Source: Curtobacterium sp. MCBD17_013
GTDB taxonomy: Bacteria; Actinomycetota; Actinomycetes; Actinomycetales; Microbacteriaceae
Assembly: GCF_003234565.1 (NCBI RefSeq)
Contig: NZ_QKTU01000015.1
Location: forward strand, 1-63,215
Direction: 5' to 3'
Length of the DNA: 63,215 bases
Made by a program: the position numbers and the translations under genes. Under the pieces are notes generated by a model. That model had not been told where the DNA came from and searched no databases. It was given only the letters and a program-made list of their open reading frames with translations. Below are positions 17,187 to 26,218 of the stretch, in pieces; within the stretch, counting starts at the first letter, position 1; each line of letters begins with the position of its first letter.

Positions 17187-18200
17187 GTGACAGCAACCCC
17201 GGAGCGGAGCGTGACGCGCTCGCCGACGATCTTCGACGTCGCCGAGCGCGCCGGGGTCTCCCACCAGACGGTGTCCCGCGTCATCAACGGTGACGCGACG
17301 GTGCGGGCGCCGTTGCGCGAGCGCGTGACCGCGGCGATCGCCGAGCTCGGGTACCGACCCCGTGCCGCCGCCCGGGCCCTCGCGAGCCGGACGAGCCGCG
17401 CCCTCGGTGTCGTGTCCACGGGCGGTGCCCTGCACGGTCCCACGAGCACCGCGCTCGCGTTCAACCAGGCGGCCCGTCGTGCCGGGTACCACGTGCTCAC
17501 CGCGACGCTCGACCGGGCGGAGCCGGAGTCGATGCGCGACGCCGTCGAGACCCTCCTGGCGCAGGACGTCGCCGCGATCGTCCTCGTCGCCGCGGACTCC
17601 ACCGCGACCGACGCCCTCGCCGCGCTCCCGGTGGCCCCGCCGGTCCCCGTCGTCATCGCGAACGGTCGCGCCGGCCAGGTCGCGGGGTGGACCGCGGTCG
17701 CGATCGACCAGGCTGCCGGCGCGGAACTCGCCGTGCGGCACCTGCTCGACCGGGGGCGGCGCCGGATCGCGCACCTCACAGGCCCGGAGGTCTCGCAGGA
17801 GGCCGTGGTCCGCCGCGACACGTACGAGCGACTCGTCCGCGAGGCCGGGTTCGAACCGCTCGTGCTGGCGGGTGACTGGACGCCCGAGAGCGGGTACGAC
17901 GCCGGGCTCGCGCTCGACCGGGACACGGTCGACGCCGTGTTCTGCGGGAACGACCAGATGGCGCTCGGCGTGCTCCACGCGTTCGCCGACCGGGGTGTCC
18001 GCGTGCCCGAGGACGTCGCCCTCGTCGGCTTCGACGACATCCCCGAGGCGGCGCACTTCACCCCGCCGCTCACCACCGTGCGGCAGGACTTCGCATCGCT
18101 CGGCGAACGTGTGCTCGAGGCCGTCCTCGTCGTGCTCACCGGTGGTGCCGTGACCGACCGGACGGTCGAGCCGGAGCTCGTCGTGCGCACCTCGACGTAG
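17187..18200 (+). CDS. LacI-family repressor of the arabinose operon
   Basis: A 337-residue LacI/GalR regulator. The helix-turn-helix reads TIFDVAERAGVSHQTVSRVINGD, a hinge ends RAAARALASRTSR, and the effector domain carries FCGNDQMALGVLHA and LVGFDDIPEAAHFTPPLTT. The His-Gln pair in the recognition helix resembles the Tyr-Gln of LacI, which reads GTGAGC half-sites. This fits the GTGAGCGCTCAC boxes before araB and the alditol oxidase. GTG 17187 was chosen because TACGGT lies 7 nt upstream, as in leaderless genes. ATG 17163 is an alternative, giving 8 more residues. The effector is probably L-arabinose or a phosphorylated derivative. Confidence 0.9.
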   Translation: MTATPERSVTRSPTIFDVAERAGVSHQTVSRVINGDATVRAPLRERVTAAIAELGYRPRAAARALASRTSRALGVVSTGGALHGPTSTALAFNQAARRAGYHVLTATLDRAEPESMRDAVETLLAQDVAAIVLVAADSTATDALAALPVAPPVPVVIANGRAGQVAGWTAVAIDQAAGAELAVRHLLDRGRRRIAHLTGPEVSQEAVVRRDTYERLVREAGFEPLVLAGDWTPESGYDAGLALDRDTVDAVFCGNDQMALGVLHAFADRGVRVPEDVALVGFDDIPEAAHFTPPLTTVRQDFASLGERVLEAVLVVLTGGAVTDRTVEPELVVRTST

Positions 18201-18252
18201 CCCGCACCGCCGGTCGTGACCGGCCCACCCACCCGATCCGTGCCTCCCGGCC

Positions 18253-18282
18253 TTGCCGAAGTGAGCGCTCACATGGCACGAT
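18253..18282 (+). promoter_or_regulatory. araB promoter with LacI-type operator between -35 and -10
   Basis: TTGCCG (18253-18258) and CACGAT (18277-18282) are spaced by 18 bp. The palindrome GTGAGCGCTCAC (18261-18272) sits in the spacer, so a bound repressor would exclude RNA polymerase. The same core controls the alditol oxidase gene at 2481. Confidence 0.6.
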
Positions 18283-18306
18283 CACACCATGACGAAGGAG
18301 TCGCCC

Positions 18307-19992
18307 ATGCCCGATGACGACCAGGCGCGCCAGCGCCACGCCGACGAGGTCAGCGAGGGTCGCGCGACCCTCGGGATCGAGCTCGGCTCCACCCGCATCA
18401 AGGCGACCCTCGTCGGCGCCGACCTGCTGCCGATCGCATCGGGCAGCCACGAGTGGGAGAACGAGTTCGTCGACGGCCGGTGGACGTACCCGCTCGACGC
18501 CGTCTGGTCGGGCCTCCAGGCCTGCTACGCGGACCTCGTGTCCGACGTCCAGGACCGGTTCGGGGTGCGCCCCACGCGCTTCCGGGCCATCGGCGTGTCC
18601 GCGATGATGCACGGCTACCTGGCGTTCGACGCGGACGGCGAACTGCTCGTCCCGTTCCGGACCTGGCGCAACACCTCGACCGGCGCGGCGTCCGCCGAGC
18701 TGACCGAGGCGCTCCAGTTCAACATCCCGCTCCGTTGGTCCGTCGCGCACCTGTACCAGGCGGTCCTCGACGACGAACCGCACGTCGCCGACATCGCGTC
18801 GCTGACGACGCTCGCCGGGTACGTGCACTGGAAGCTCACGGGGCGTCGGGTGCTCGGCGTGGGGGACGCGTCGGGCGTGTTCCCGATCGACCCCGCCACC
18901 GGCACCTACGACGCCGGCATGCTCGCCACGGTCCAGGAGCGCGTCGGACAGCGGGCCGCGCACCTCGACCTCGCGGCCGTGCTCCCCGAGGTGCTCCCCG
19001 CCGGACGGGAGGCGGGGCACCTGACCGCGGACGGCGCACGACTGCTGGACCCGACCGGCTCGCTGCAGGACGGCATCCCGCTCTGCCCGCCCGAGGGGGA
19101 CGCGGGTACCGGCATGGTGGCCACGAACGCGGTCGCGCCGCGCACCGGGAACGTGAGCGTCGGCACGAGCATCTTCGCCATGGTCGTGCTCGAGGAACCC
19201 CTCACCGCCGCGCACCACGAGCTCGACGTCGTGACGACGCCGTCCGGTGACGCCGTCGCGATGGTGCACTGCAACAACGGCGCGAGCGAGCTCGCCGCCT
19301 GGGCGCGGGTGTTCGGCCGCTTCGCCGAGGTCACCGGGTCGCCGGTCGAGCCGGACCGGGTGTACGCGGCGCTGCTCGCGGAGGCCCTGGACGCGGACCC
19401 CGACGCCGGTGGCCTGCTGTCCTCGAACTACCTGTCCGGCGAGCCGGTGACGGGCGTCGAGGAGGGGCGACCGCTCCTCGTCCGCAGTCCCGCGGGTCGG
19501 TTCACGCTCGGCAACCTCATCCGGGCCGAGGTGGACGCGGCGTTCGCGACCCTGCGCATCGGCATGGACGTCCTGGCGGGCGAGGGAGTCGCGGTCGACC
19601 AGCTGCTCGCCCACGGGGGCCTGTTCCGGACGCGCGGGCCGGCCCAGCAGTTGCTGGCCGCCGCGTTGCGGGTGCCGATCGCCGTCGGGGCGACCGCGGG
19701 TGAGGGCGGCCCGTGGGGCATGGCGGTCCTCGCCGCGTACCTCGAGGCCGCCGACGAGCGGTCCCTGGCCGAGTACCTGGCCACCGAGGTCTTCGATGGC
19801 GACACGGTCGACGTCGTGCAGCCGGCGGCCGAGGACGTCGCGGGCTTCGCCACGTTCCTCGAGCGGTACCGGGCCGGCCTGGCCCTGCAGCCGGTCGCGG
19901 TCGCGGCCACACCGGCCGGCACGAGTGACGGCGACGCCGCCGGCGACGCCGTCGCGATCGGCGACACCCCGAACGAAGGAGCAACCCCATGA
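18307..19992 (+). CDS. araB: FGGY-family carbohydrate kinase, probable L-ribulokinase
   Basis: A 561-residue sugar kinase. The N-terminal phosphate motif reads TLGIELGSTRIKATLVGADL. GVSAMMHGYLAF and LVPFRTWRNTSTG line the sugar site, TGNVSVGTSIFAM and LLAHGGLFRTRGPAQQ bind ATP, and GPWGMAVLAAY is the hinge helix. In the operon with araD and araA, it phosphorylates L-ribulose. By sequence alone it could be called xylulokinase-like. ATG 18307 is preferred to ATG 18289 because AAGGAG lies 6 nt before it, inside the codons of the longer reading. A low-complexity tail of about 35 residues (AGTSDGDAAGDAVAIGDT) precedes the overlap with araD. Confidence 0.9.
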   Translation: MPDDDQARQRHADEVSEGRATLGIELGSTRIKATLVGADLLPIASGSHEWENEFVDGRWTYPLDAVWSGLQACYADLVSDVQDRFGVRPTRFRAIGVSAMMHGYLAFDADGELLVPFRTWRNTSTGAASAELTEALQFNIPLRWSVAHLYQAVLDDEPHVADIASLTTLAGYVHWKLTGRRVLGVGDASGVFPIDPATGTYDAGMLATVQERVGQRAAHLDLAAVLPEVLPAGREAGHLTADGARLLDPTGSLQDGIPLCPPEGDAGTGMVATNAVAPRTGNVSVGTSIFAMVVLEEPLTAAHHELDVVTTPSGDAVAMVHCNNGASELAAWARVFGRFAEVTGSPVEPDRVYAALLAEALDADPDAGGLLSSNYLSGEPVTGVEEGRPLLVRSPAGRFTLGNLIRAEVDAAFATLRIGMDVLAGEGVAVDQLLAHGGLFRTRGPAQQLLAAALRVPIAVGATAGEGGPWGMAVLAAYLEAADERSLAEYLATEVFDGDTVDVVQPAAEDVAGFATFLERYRAGLALQPVAVAATPAGTSDGDAAGDAVAIGDTPNEGATP

Positions 19993-20720
19993 CCGAGGAC
20001 ACCCCCGTGTCCGGCGACGCCGTGTCCGACGACGTCCGTGCCGCCGTGCAGGCGACCCGCGAGAAGGTCGCCGCCCTGCACAGCGAGCTGACCCGGAACG
20101 GACTCGTCGTCTGGACGGGCGGCAACGTGTCGGAGCGCGTGCCCGGCGCCGACCTGTTCGTCATCAAGCCGTCCGGCCTGACGTACGACGAGCTCCGTCC
20201 CGAGAACCAGATCGTCTGCACCCTCGACGGCGTGCCCGCCGACGGTTGGGCCAACGAGCACGGTCCGTCGAGCGACACCGCCGCGCACGCCTACGTGTAC
20301 CGCCAGATGCCGAGCGTCGGCGGCGTCGTGCACACCCACTCGACCTACGCCACCGCGTGGGCCGCGCGGGGCGAGGAGATCCCGTGCGTCATCACCGCGA
20401 TGGCGGACGAGTTCGGCGGGCCCATCCCGATCGGTCCCTTCGCGATCATCGGTGACGACTCGATCGGCCGCGGCATCGTCGCGACGCTCGAGGGGCACCG
20501 CTCGCGCGCCGTGCTCATGCAGAACCACGGGGTGTTCACCATCGGCAAGGACGGCCGCGACGCGGTCAAGGCGGCCGTGATGGCCGAGGACGTCGCCCGC
20601 ACCGTGCACATCAGCCGGCAGCTCGGCGAGCCGCTGCCGATCGACCCCGCCGACATCGACCGGTTGTTCGACCGGTACCAGAACGTCTACGGACAGGAAC
20701 CCAAGGGAGCGATGCAATGA
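19989..20720 (+). CDS. araD: L-ribulose-5-phosphate 4-epimerase
   Basis: A 243-residue class II aldolase/epimerase family protein. [28 protein letters not shown] and the zinc-ligand pairs [14 protein letters not shown] and [10 protein letters not shown] are all in place. It converts L-ribulose 5-phosphate to D-xylulose 5-phosphate, the exit to the pentose phosphate pathway. Its ATG overlaps the araB stop (ATGA) with GAAGGAG upstream, and its own stop overlaps araA in the same way. This indicates coupled translation of a three-gene operon. Confidence 0.95.
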   Translation: MTEDTPVSGDAVSDDVRAAVQATREKVAALHSELTRNGLVVWTGGNVSERVPGADLFVIKPSGLTYDELRPENQIVCTLDGVPADGWANEHGPSSDTAAHAYVYRQMPSVGGVVHTHSTYATAWAARGEEIPCVITAMADEFGGPIPIGPFAIIGDDSIGRGIVATLEGHRSRAVLMQNHGVFTIGKDGRDAVKAAVMAEDVARTVHISRQLGEPLPIDPADIDRLFDRYQNVYGQEPKGAMQ

Positions 20721-22228
20721 CGCAGATCGACAGCGGACTCGACGGATACGAGATCTGGTTCCTGACGGGGAGCCAGGGGCTCTACGGCGAGGAGACCCTC
20801 CGCCAGGTCGCGGAGCAGTCGCAGGCGGTGCACGCGCAGCTCGCGGCGCAGGTGCCCGTCGAGCTCGTGTGGAAGCCGGTGCTCACCGACCCGGACTCGA
20901 TCCGCCGCGCCCTCATCGAGGCGAGCGCGGACGACCGCGTCATCGGGGTCACGACGTGGATGCACACGTTCAGCCCGGCGAAGATGTGGATCGGCGGCCT
21001 CGGTGCGCTCACGAAGCCGTTGCTGCACCTGCACACACAGGCGAACGTCGAGCTGCCCTGGGGCGAGATCGACTTCGACTTCATGAACCTCAACCAGGCC
21101 GCGCACGGCGACCGCGAGTTCGGCTACGCGCTGGCCCGCATGGGGGTCGCGCACGCCACGACGATCGGCCACGTGTCGGATCCGCGTGTCGTGGCCGAGG
21201 TCTCGGCGTGGGCCCGTGCGGCCGCTGCCTGGGCCGCCGTCCGGTCGCTCAAGCTCGCGCGCTTCGGTGACAACATGCGGTACGTCGCCGTCACCGAGGG
21301 TGACAAGACCGAGGCCGAGATCGCGCTCGGCGTCCAGGTGAACACCTGGGCCGTCAACGAGCTCGCCGACGCGGTCGCCGACGTCGACGACACCGACGTC
21401 GACACCCTCGTGGCCTCGTACGAGGAGGAGTACGACGTCGTCGCCGAGCTCCGTCGCGGTGGCGAGCGCCACCAGTCCCTCCGTGACGGGGCCGCGATCG
21501 AGCTCGGGCTCCGCTCGTTCCTCGAGGCCGGCGGGTTCGGTGCGTTCACGACGAACTTCGAGGACCTCGGCGCGCTCAAGCAGCTGCCGGGCCTCGCGGT
21601 GCAGCGGCTCATGGCCGACGGCTACGGGTTCGGTGCCGAGGGCGACTGGAAGACCGCCGTGCTCGTCCGCGCGATGAACGTCGCCGGGGCCGGGCTCCCC
21701 GGCGGCGCCTCGCTCATGGAGGACTACACGTACGAGCTCACGCCGGGTCGCGAGAAGATCCTCGGCGCGCACATGCTCGAGGTCTCGCCGACGTTGACGG
21801 CCGCACGCCCCACGCTCGAGATCCACCCGCTCGGCATCGGCGGCAAGGACGACCCCGTGCGCCTCGTGTTCACGGCCGATCCGGGTGAGGCCGTCGTCGT
21901 CGCGATGTCCGACGTCCGCGACGGCTTCCGCCTGACGGCCAACGTCGTCGACGTCGTCGAGCCCGACGCGCCGCTGCCGCACCTGCCCGTCGGCCGCGCC
22001 GTCTGGGAGCCCCGGCCGTCGTTCCCCGTCGCCGCCGAGGCCTGGCTCGCCGCGGGTGCCGCCCACCACACCGTCATGACGAACGCGGTCGGGCTCGACG
22101 TCGTGGAGCGCTTCGCGACGATGGCCGGGACCGAGTTCGTGGTGATCGACGAGCACACCACGATCCGCGAGTTCCGGCAGGAGCTCAAGGTGCAGCAGGT
22201 GTGGCACCGCCTCGACCGGGGGTTCTGA
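20717..22228 (+). CDS. araA: L-arabinose isomerase
   Basis: A 503-residue enzyme of standard length that interconverts L-arabinose and L-ribulose. It starts [18 protein letters not shown], the family opening, and contains [16 protein letters not shown], the metal/catalytic stretch [16 protein letters not shown] (catalytic Glu), [19 protein letters not shown] and [16 protein letters not shown]. Mn2+ is expected. ATGA overlap with araD and a strong terminator after the stop mark it as the last gene of araBDA. Confidence 0.96.
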   Translation: MTQIDSGLDGYEIWFLTGSQGLYGEETLRQVAEQSQAVHAQLAAQVPVELVWKPVLTDPDSIRRALIEASADDRVIGVTTWMHTFSPAKMWIGGLGALTKPLLHLHTQANVELPWGEIDFDFMNLNQAAHGDREFGYALARMGVAHATTIGHVSDPRVVAEVSAWARAAAAWAAVRSLKLARFGDNMRYVAVTEGDKTEAEIALGVQVNTWAVNELADAVADVDDTDVDTLVASYEEEYDVVAELRRGGERHQSLRDGAAIELGLRSFLEAGGFGAFTTNFEDLGALKQLPGLAVQRLMADGYGFGAEGDWKTAVLVRAMNVAGAGLPGGASLMEDYTYELTPGREKILGAHMLEVSPTLTAARPTLEIHPLGIGGKDDPVRLVFTADPGEAVVVAMSDVRDGFRLTANVVDVVEPDAPLPHLPVGRAVWEPRPSFPVAAEAWLAAGAAHHTVMTNAVGLDVVERFATMAGTEFVVIDEHTTIREFRQELKVQQVWHRLDRGF

Positions 22229-22244
22229 GCCTCCCACTCAGAAC

Positions 22245-22288
22245 GCACGACACGCCGTGTGCACCCGAGTGCACACGGCGTGTCGTGC
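22245..22288 (+). terminator. Terminator of the araBDA operon
   Basis: Two 20-bp perfect arms starting GCACGACACGCC (22245-22264) and GTGCACACGGCG (22269-22288) enclose a CCGA loop, 16 nt after the araA stop. It is one of the most stable hairpins in the window. Confidence 0.8.
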
Positions 22289-22289
22289 A

Positions 22290-23357
<1,068 letters not shown>

Positions 23358-23366
23358 TCGCAGGCG

Positions 23367-23442
23367 CCGCTCGGTCCGCACCACGCGCGGACCGAGCGGG
23401 ACACGACGGACGGGACCCGGGCGACCGGGTCCCGTCCGTCGT
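23367..23442 (+). terminator. Two tandem terminators after rpf
   Basis: Hairpin one has 13-bp arms CCGCTCGGTCCGC/GCGGACCGAGCGG (23367-23399, 7-nt loop). Hairpin two has 18-bp arms starting ACGACGGACGGG and ending at 23442 with a GCGA loop (23403-23442). Both are perfect. Confidence 0.75.
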
Positions 23443-23615
23443 TCCGTTCGGCGTGGACACCGCCGTGTCGACGCCCTGTCCGGCTCGTCCTCCACATCGG
23501 CCGGTGCATGAACGCTGCCCACCATCTCGGCTCGGCACCTTGTCGGCGGGCGTGCTTCCCGGCCATCATCGGAGCACGCGCCGCGGGGTGCGCAGGAGCA
23601 CGAGGAGGACGGGAC

Positions 23616-24209
23616 ATGGCGACCTTCACCAGGGGGTTCGGCGGGCGGCGGCGTGACGTGGACCCGCGGCTGCCACCGGGACAGACCACCGTGGCCGACT
23701 GGCCGGTGCTCTCGGCGAGCGGCACCTTGATCATCGAGCCCGAGGAGTGGCAGTTCTCCGTCCGTACCGAGACCGGCGCGGTGCACGAGTGGTCGTGGGA
23801 CGAGGTCCGGGCGCTCGGGATCGAGGACATCCGGACCGACATCCACTGCGTGACCCACTGGTCCAAGCTCGACATGGGGTGGCGGGGCGTCCCGCTCGAC
23901 GCCGTCTTCGCCGACGTCGAGACCTCGTTCGACCACCTGATGGTCCACAGCTACGGCGGCTACACGACGAACCTGCCCCTGGCCGAGGTCCTCGACGGCA
24001 AGGCGTGGATCGCGTTCGAGGCCGAGGGCGAGCCCCTGTCGCCCGAACACGGCGGCCCGGCGCGGTTGCTCGTGCCGCATCTCTACTTCTGGAAGAGCGC
24101 CAAGTGGGTCCGCGGGATCACGATGCAGGCGAACGACGAGCCGGGCTTCTGGGAGAACGCGGGCTACCACCTGCACGGGGACCCGTGGAAGGAAGAGCGC
24201 TACTGGTGA
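23616..24209 (+). CDS. Cytoplasmic sulfite-oxidase-like molybdopterin oxidoreductase
   Basis: A 197-residue protein consisting of the molybdopterin-binding sulfite-oxidase (SUOX/YedY) domain only. The molybdenum-ligand cysteine is Cys78 in TDIHCVTHWSKLDMGWRGV. Other family marks are WPVLSASGTLIIEPEEW, HLMVHSYGGYTTNLPL, GGPARLLVPHLYFWKSAKWV and a terminal GFWENAGYHLHGDPWKEERYW. There is no twin-arginine signal or membrane anchor, so the enzyme should be cytoplasmic. GAGGAGG precedes ATG 23616. It overlaps by four bases with a flavin reductase, its likely electron partner. Substrate is unknown. Sulfoxide reduction is more likely than sulfite oxidation given a reductase partner. Confidence 0.88.
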   Translation: MATFTRGFGGRRRDVDPRLPPGQTTVADWPVLSASGTLIIEPEEWQFSVRTETGAVHEWSWDEVRALGIEDIRTDIHCVTHWSKLDMGWRGVPLDAVFADVETSFDHLMVHSYGGYTTNLPLAEVLDGKAWIAFEAEGEPLSPEHGGPARLLVPHLYFWKSAKWVRGITMQANDEPGFWENAGYHLHGDPWKEERYW

Positions 24210-25039
24210 GCGTCGACGTCGGAGCGACCGCATCGGCGCAGACGGTGTCGGCCACGACGGGTGCGCCTGCGGACCCGGCCTCCCGTCCCGCGTCCGCACT
24301 CCCGCGCCCGGGGTGGCACGTGGCGCGCGTCGTCGCGGCCGCGTCCGAGACCCCGACGGCGCGGCGCATCGTGCTCGACGTCGCGGGCTGGCCCGGGAAC
24401 GAGGCCGGCCAGCACCTCGACCTGCGCCTCACCGCCGAGGACGGCTACCAGGCGACGCGGTCCTACTCGATCGCCTCGCACGGGGCGAGCAGCCGGGTCG
24501 AGCTCGCGGTCGACCGGGTCGACGACGGCGAGGTCTCGCCCTTCCTGGTCGACGACGTCATGGTGGGCGACGAGCTCGAGGTGCACGGACCGCTCGGCGG
24601 CTGGTTCGTCTGGCGGCCACCGACGGAACCGGAACCGCGCCCGGTCCAGCTCATCGCGGGCGGATCCGGCGTCGTCCCGCTCGTCGCGATGGTCCGTGCG
24701 CACGCGGAGGCCGGGGACCCCACGCCCTTCCGGTTGCTGTACGCGGTCCGCACGCCGGAGGACGTCTTCTTCCGCCCGGAACTGCGGGCGGCGCTCGACG
24801 CGGACGCTCCCTTCGCACTGACGACGGTGTACTCGCGACGGACGCCCCCGGGCGACGACGCCGCACCCGGCCGCCTGACGCGGGACCGCCTCGGTGCCGC
24901 GATCGTGCCGGCGGCGGCCCACCCGCGCATCTACGTCTGCGGCTCGACGCCGTTCGTCGAACAGGTCATCACGTGGCTCGGCGAGCTCGGGTACGACACC
25001 CGGGGCGTGCGAGCCGAGCGGTTCGGAGGCAGCGCATGA
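24206..25039 (+). CDS. FAD/NAD(P)-binding ferredoxin-reductase-type oxidoreductase
   Basis: A 277-residue flavoprotein without a 2Fe-2S domain. After a 30-residue low-complexity start comes the FAD barrel with ATRSYSIASHGAS (the RxYS flavin motif), then the NAD(P) domain with IAGGSGVVPLVAMVRAH and YVCGSTPFVEQVITWLGELGY. It starts at GTG 24206 inside the stop of the molybdoenzyme gene (GTGA), with GGAAGAG upstream, and ends overlapping the zinc-ribbon gene. It probably passes NAD(P)H electrons to the molybdoenzyme, directly or through the small ribbon protein. The longer ORF upstream is a frame shadow. Confidence 0.85.
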   Translation: MSVDVGATASAQTVSATTGAPADPASRPASALPRPGWHVARVVAAASETPTARRIVLDVAGWPGNEAGQHLDLRLTAEDGYQATRSYSIASHGASSRVELAVDRVDDGEVSPFLVDDVMVGDELEVHGPLGGWFVWRPPTEPEPRPVQLIAGGSGVVPLVAMVRAHAEAGDPTPFRLLYAVRTPEDVFFRPELRAALDADAPFALTTVYSRRTPPGDDAAPGRLTRDRLGAAIVPAAAHPRIYVCGSTPFVEQVITWLGELGYDTRGVRAERFGGSA

Positions 25040-25335
25040 CGACCCGACTCGACGGCAACGCGGCGGCCGGGGTCCTGGCCGACGTCTTCGGCACGGACAC
25101 CACCACCGCACGGGTCCGATGCTCCGGCTGCGGGGCGGTCGGGGTCGTCGCCACGGTGGTCGTCCTGGCCGATGCGGCGGGCACGGTCCTCCGCTGCCCC
25201 GAGTGCGACGACGTCCTCGCCACGGTGGTCGACGACGGCGCCACGGCCTGGCTGTCCATGCCCGGGGTGAGCGCGATCGGCATCCCACGACCGGTGCCCC
25301 TGGGCAGCCGCGCACGGGCCCGGCCCGGAGGCTGA
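25036..25335 (+). CDS. DUF6510-type zinc-ribbon protein
   Basis: A 99-residue protein with two CxxC pairs, Cys29/Cys32 in VRCSGCGAVG and Cys54/Cys57 in LRCPECDDVL, fitting a single zinc-ribbon or rubredoxin-like metal site. It starts at an ATGA overlap with the flavin reductase. Such a protein could act as an electron shuttle or as a structural subunit of the molybdoenzyme complex. Redox activity is only a guess, since the knuckles could equally hold Zn2+. Confidence 0.75.
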   Translation: MTTRLDGNAAAGVLADVFGTDTTTARVRCSGCGAVGVVATVVVLADAAGTVLRCPECDDVLATVVDDGATAWLSMPGVSAIGIPRPVPLGSRARARPGG

Positions 25336-25336
25336 G

Positions 25337-25365
25337 CGGACACGCCCTGGTCGGACTCCTACACT
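25337..25365 (+). promoter_or_regulatory. Promoter of the beta-phosphoglucomutase / GH65 operon
   Basis: CGGACA (25337-25342), a 17-bp spacer and TACACT (25360-25365) lie 59 nt before the pgmB ATG. No palindromic operator is evident around it. Confidence 0.45.
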
Positions 25366-25423
25366 GGCCAGTCGCAGGAACCCCACCCCACCCCGCCACA
25401 CCCCTCGGAAGGTCGATCGCCCG

Positions 25424-26218
25424 ATGACCACCCCGTCCACACGCGTGCCCGGCAGCCTCGCCGAGCAGCGTGCGCTCCTCTTCGACCTCGACGGCGTCCT
25501 GACGCCCACCGCGGACGTCCACATGCGCGCATGGTCACGGCTGTTCACGCCGTACCTCGAGCAGCACGGGGTCGCCCCGTACACCGAGCAGGACTACTAC
25601 GCGTACATCGACGGCAAGCCGCGCTACGACGGCGTCCGGTCCCTGCTCGTCGCGCGGGGGATCCAGGTCCCGGAGGGCGACCCGTCCGACGGCCCGGACG
25701 CCGACACGGTCTGTGGTCTCGGCAACCGGAAGAACGCCGCGTTCAACGCCGAGCTCGAGGAGAACGGCGTCCTGCCGTACCCCGGCTCCGCGCGGTTCCT
25801 CGACGCCGCCATCGCTGCCGGGTACCTCGTCGCGGTCGTCTCGAGTTCCGCGAACGCCCGGTCGGTCCTGCGCACCGCGGGGATCCTCGACCGCTTCCCC
25901 GTCGTGGTGGACGGCACCGTCGCGATCGCCGACCACCTGGCCGGCAAGCCGGCCCCCGACACCTTCGTCGACGCGGCGCACCGCCTCGGACTGACGCCGG
26001 CGTCGTGCGTCGTGTTCGAGGACGCCCTCGCCGGGGTCCAGGCCGGCCACGCCGGGGCCTTCGGACTCGTCGTCGGCGTCGATCGCGGTGCGGGCGCGGA
26101 CGCCCTCCGCGCGCACGGCGCGGACGTCGTCGTGCCCGACCTCGCCGACCTCGTCGACGACCTGCCGGCTCCGGGCACCGTCACCCACCCCACGGACGCT
26201 CCCGGGAAGGACGCATGA
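25424..26218 (+). CDS. pgmB: Beta-phosphoglucomutase family HAD hydrolase
   Basis: A 264-residue HAD superfamily protein with the beta-phosphoglucomutase layout. The nucleophile loop is LLFDLDGVLTPTADVHMRAW, where Asp-x-Asp is followed by a helical cap (YAYIDGKPRYDGV). Later motifs are VAVVSSSANARSVL, GKPAPDTFVDAAHRLGL and VVFEDALAGVQAG. It isomerises beta-glucose 1-phosphate to glucose 6-phosphate. It overlaps the GH65 phosphorylase gene by ATGA, and GH65 enzymes release exactly that product, which makes the assignment firm. GGAAGG precedes ATG 25424. Confidence 0.9.
   Translation: MTTPSTRVPGSLAEQRALLFDLDGVLTPTADVHMRAWSRLFTPYLEQHGVAPYTEQDYYAYIDGKPRYDGVRSLLVARGIQVPEGDPSDGPDADTVCGLGNRKNAAFNAELEENGVLPYPGSARFLDAAIAAGYLVAVVSSSANARSVLRTAGILDRFPVVVDGTVAIADHLAGKPAPDTFVDAAHRLGLTPASCVVFEDALAGVQAGHAGAFGLVVGVDRGAGADALRAHGADVVVPDLADLVDDLPAPGTVTHPTDAPGKDA

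Noticed and set aside
18289..18306. ATG 18289 as araB start
   Set aside because: The codons from 18289 contain the AAGGAG that serves ATG 18307, which is better placed.
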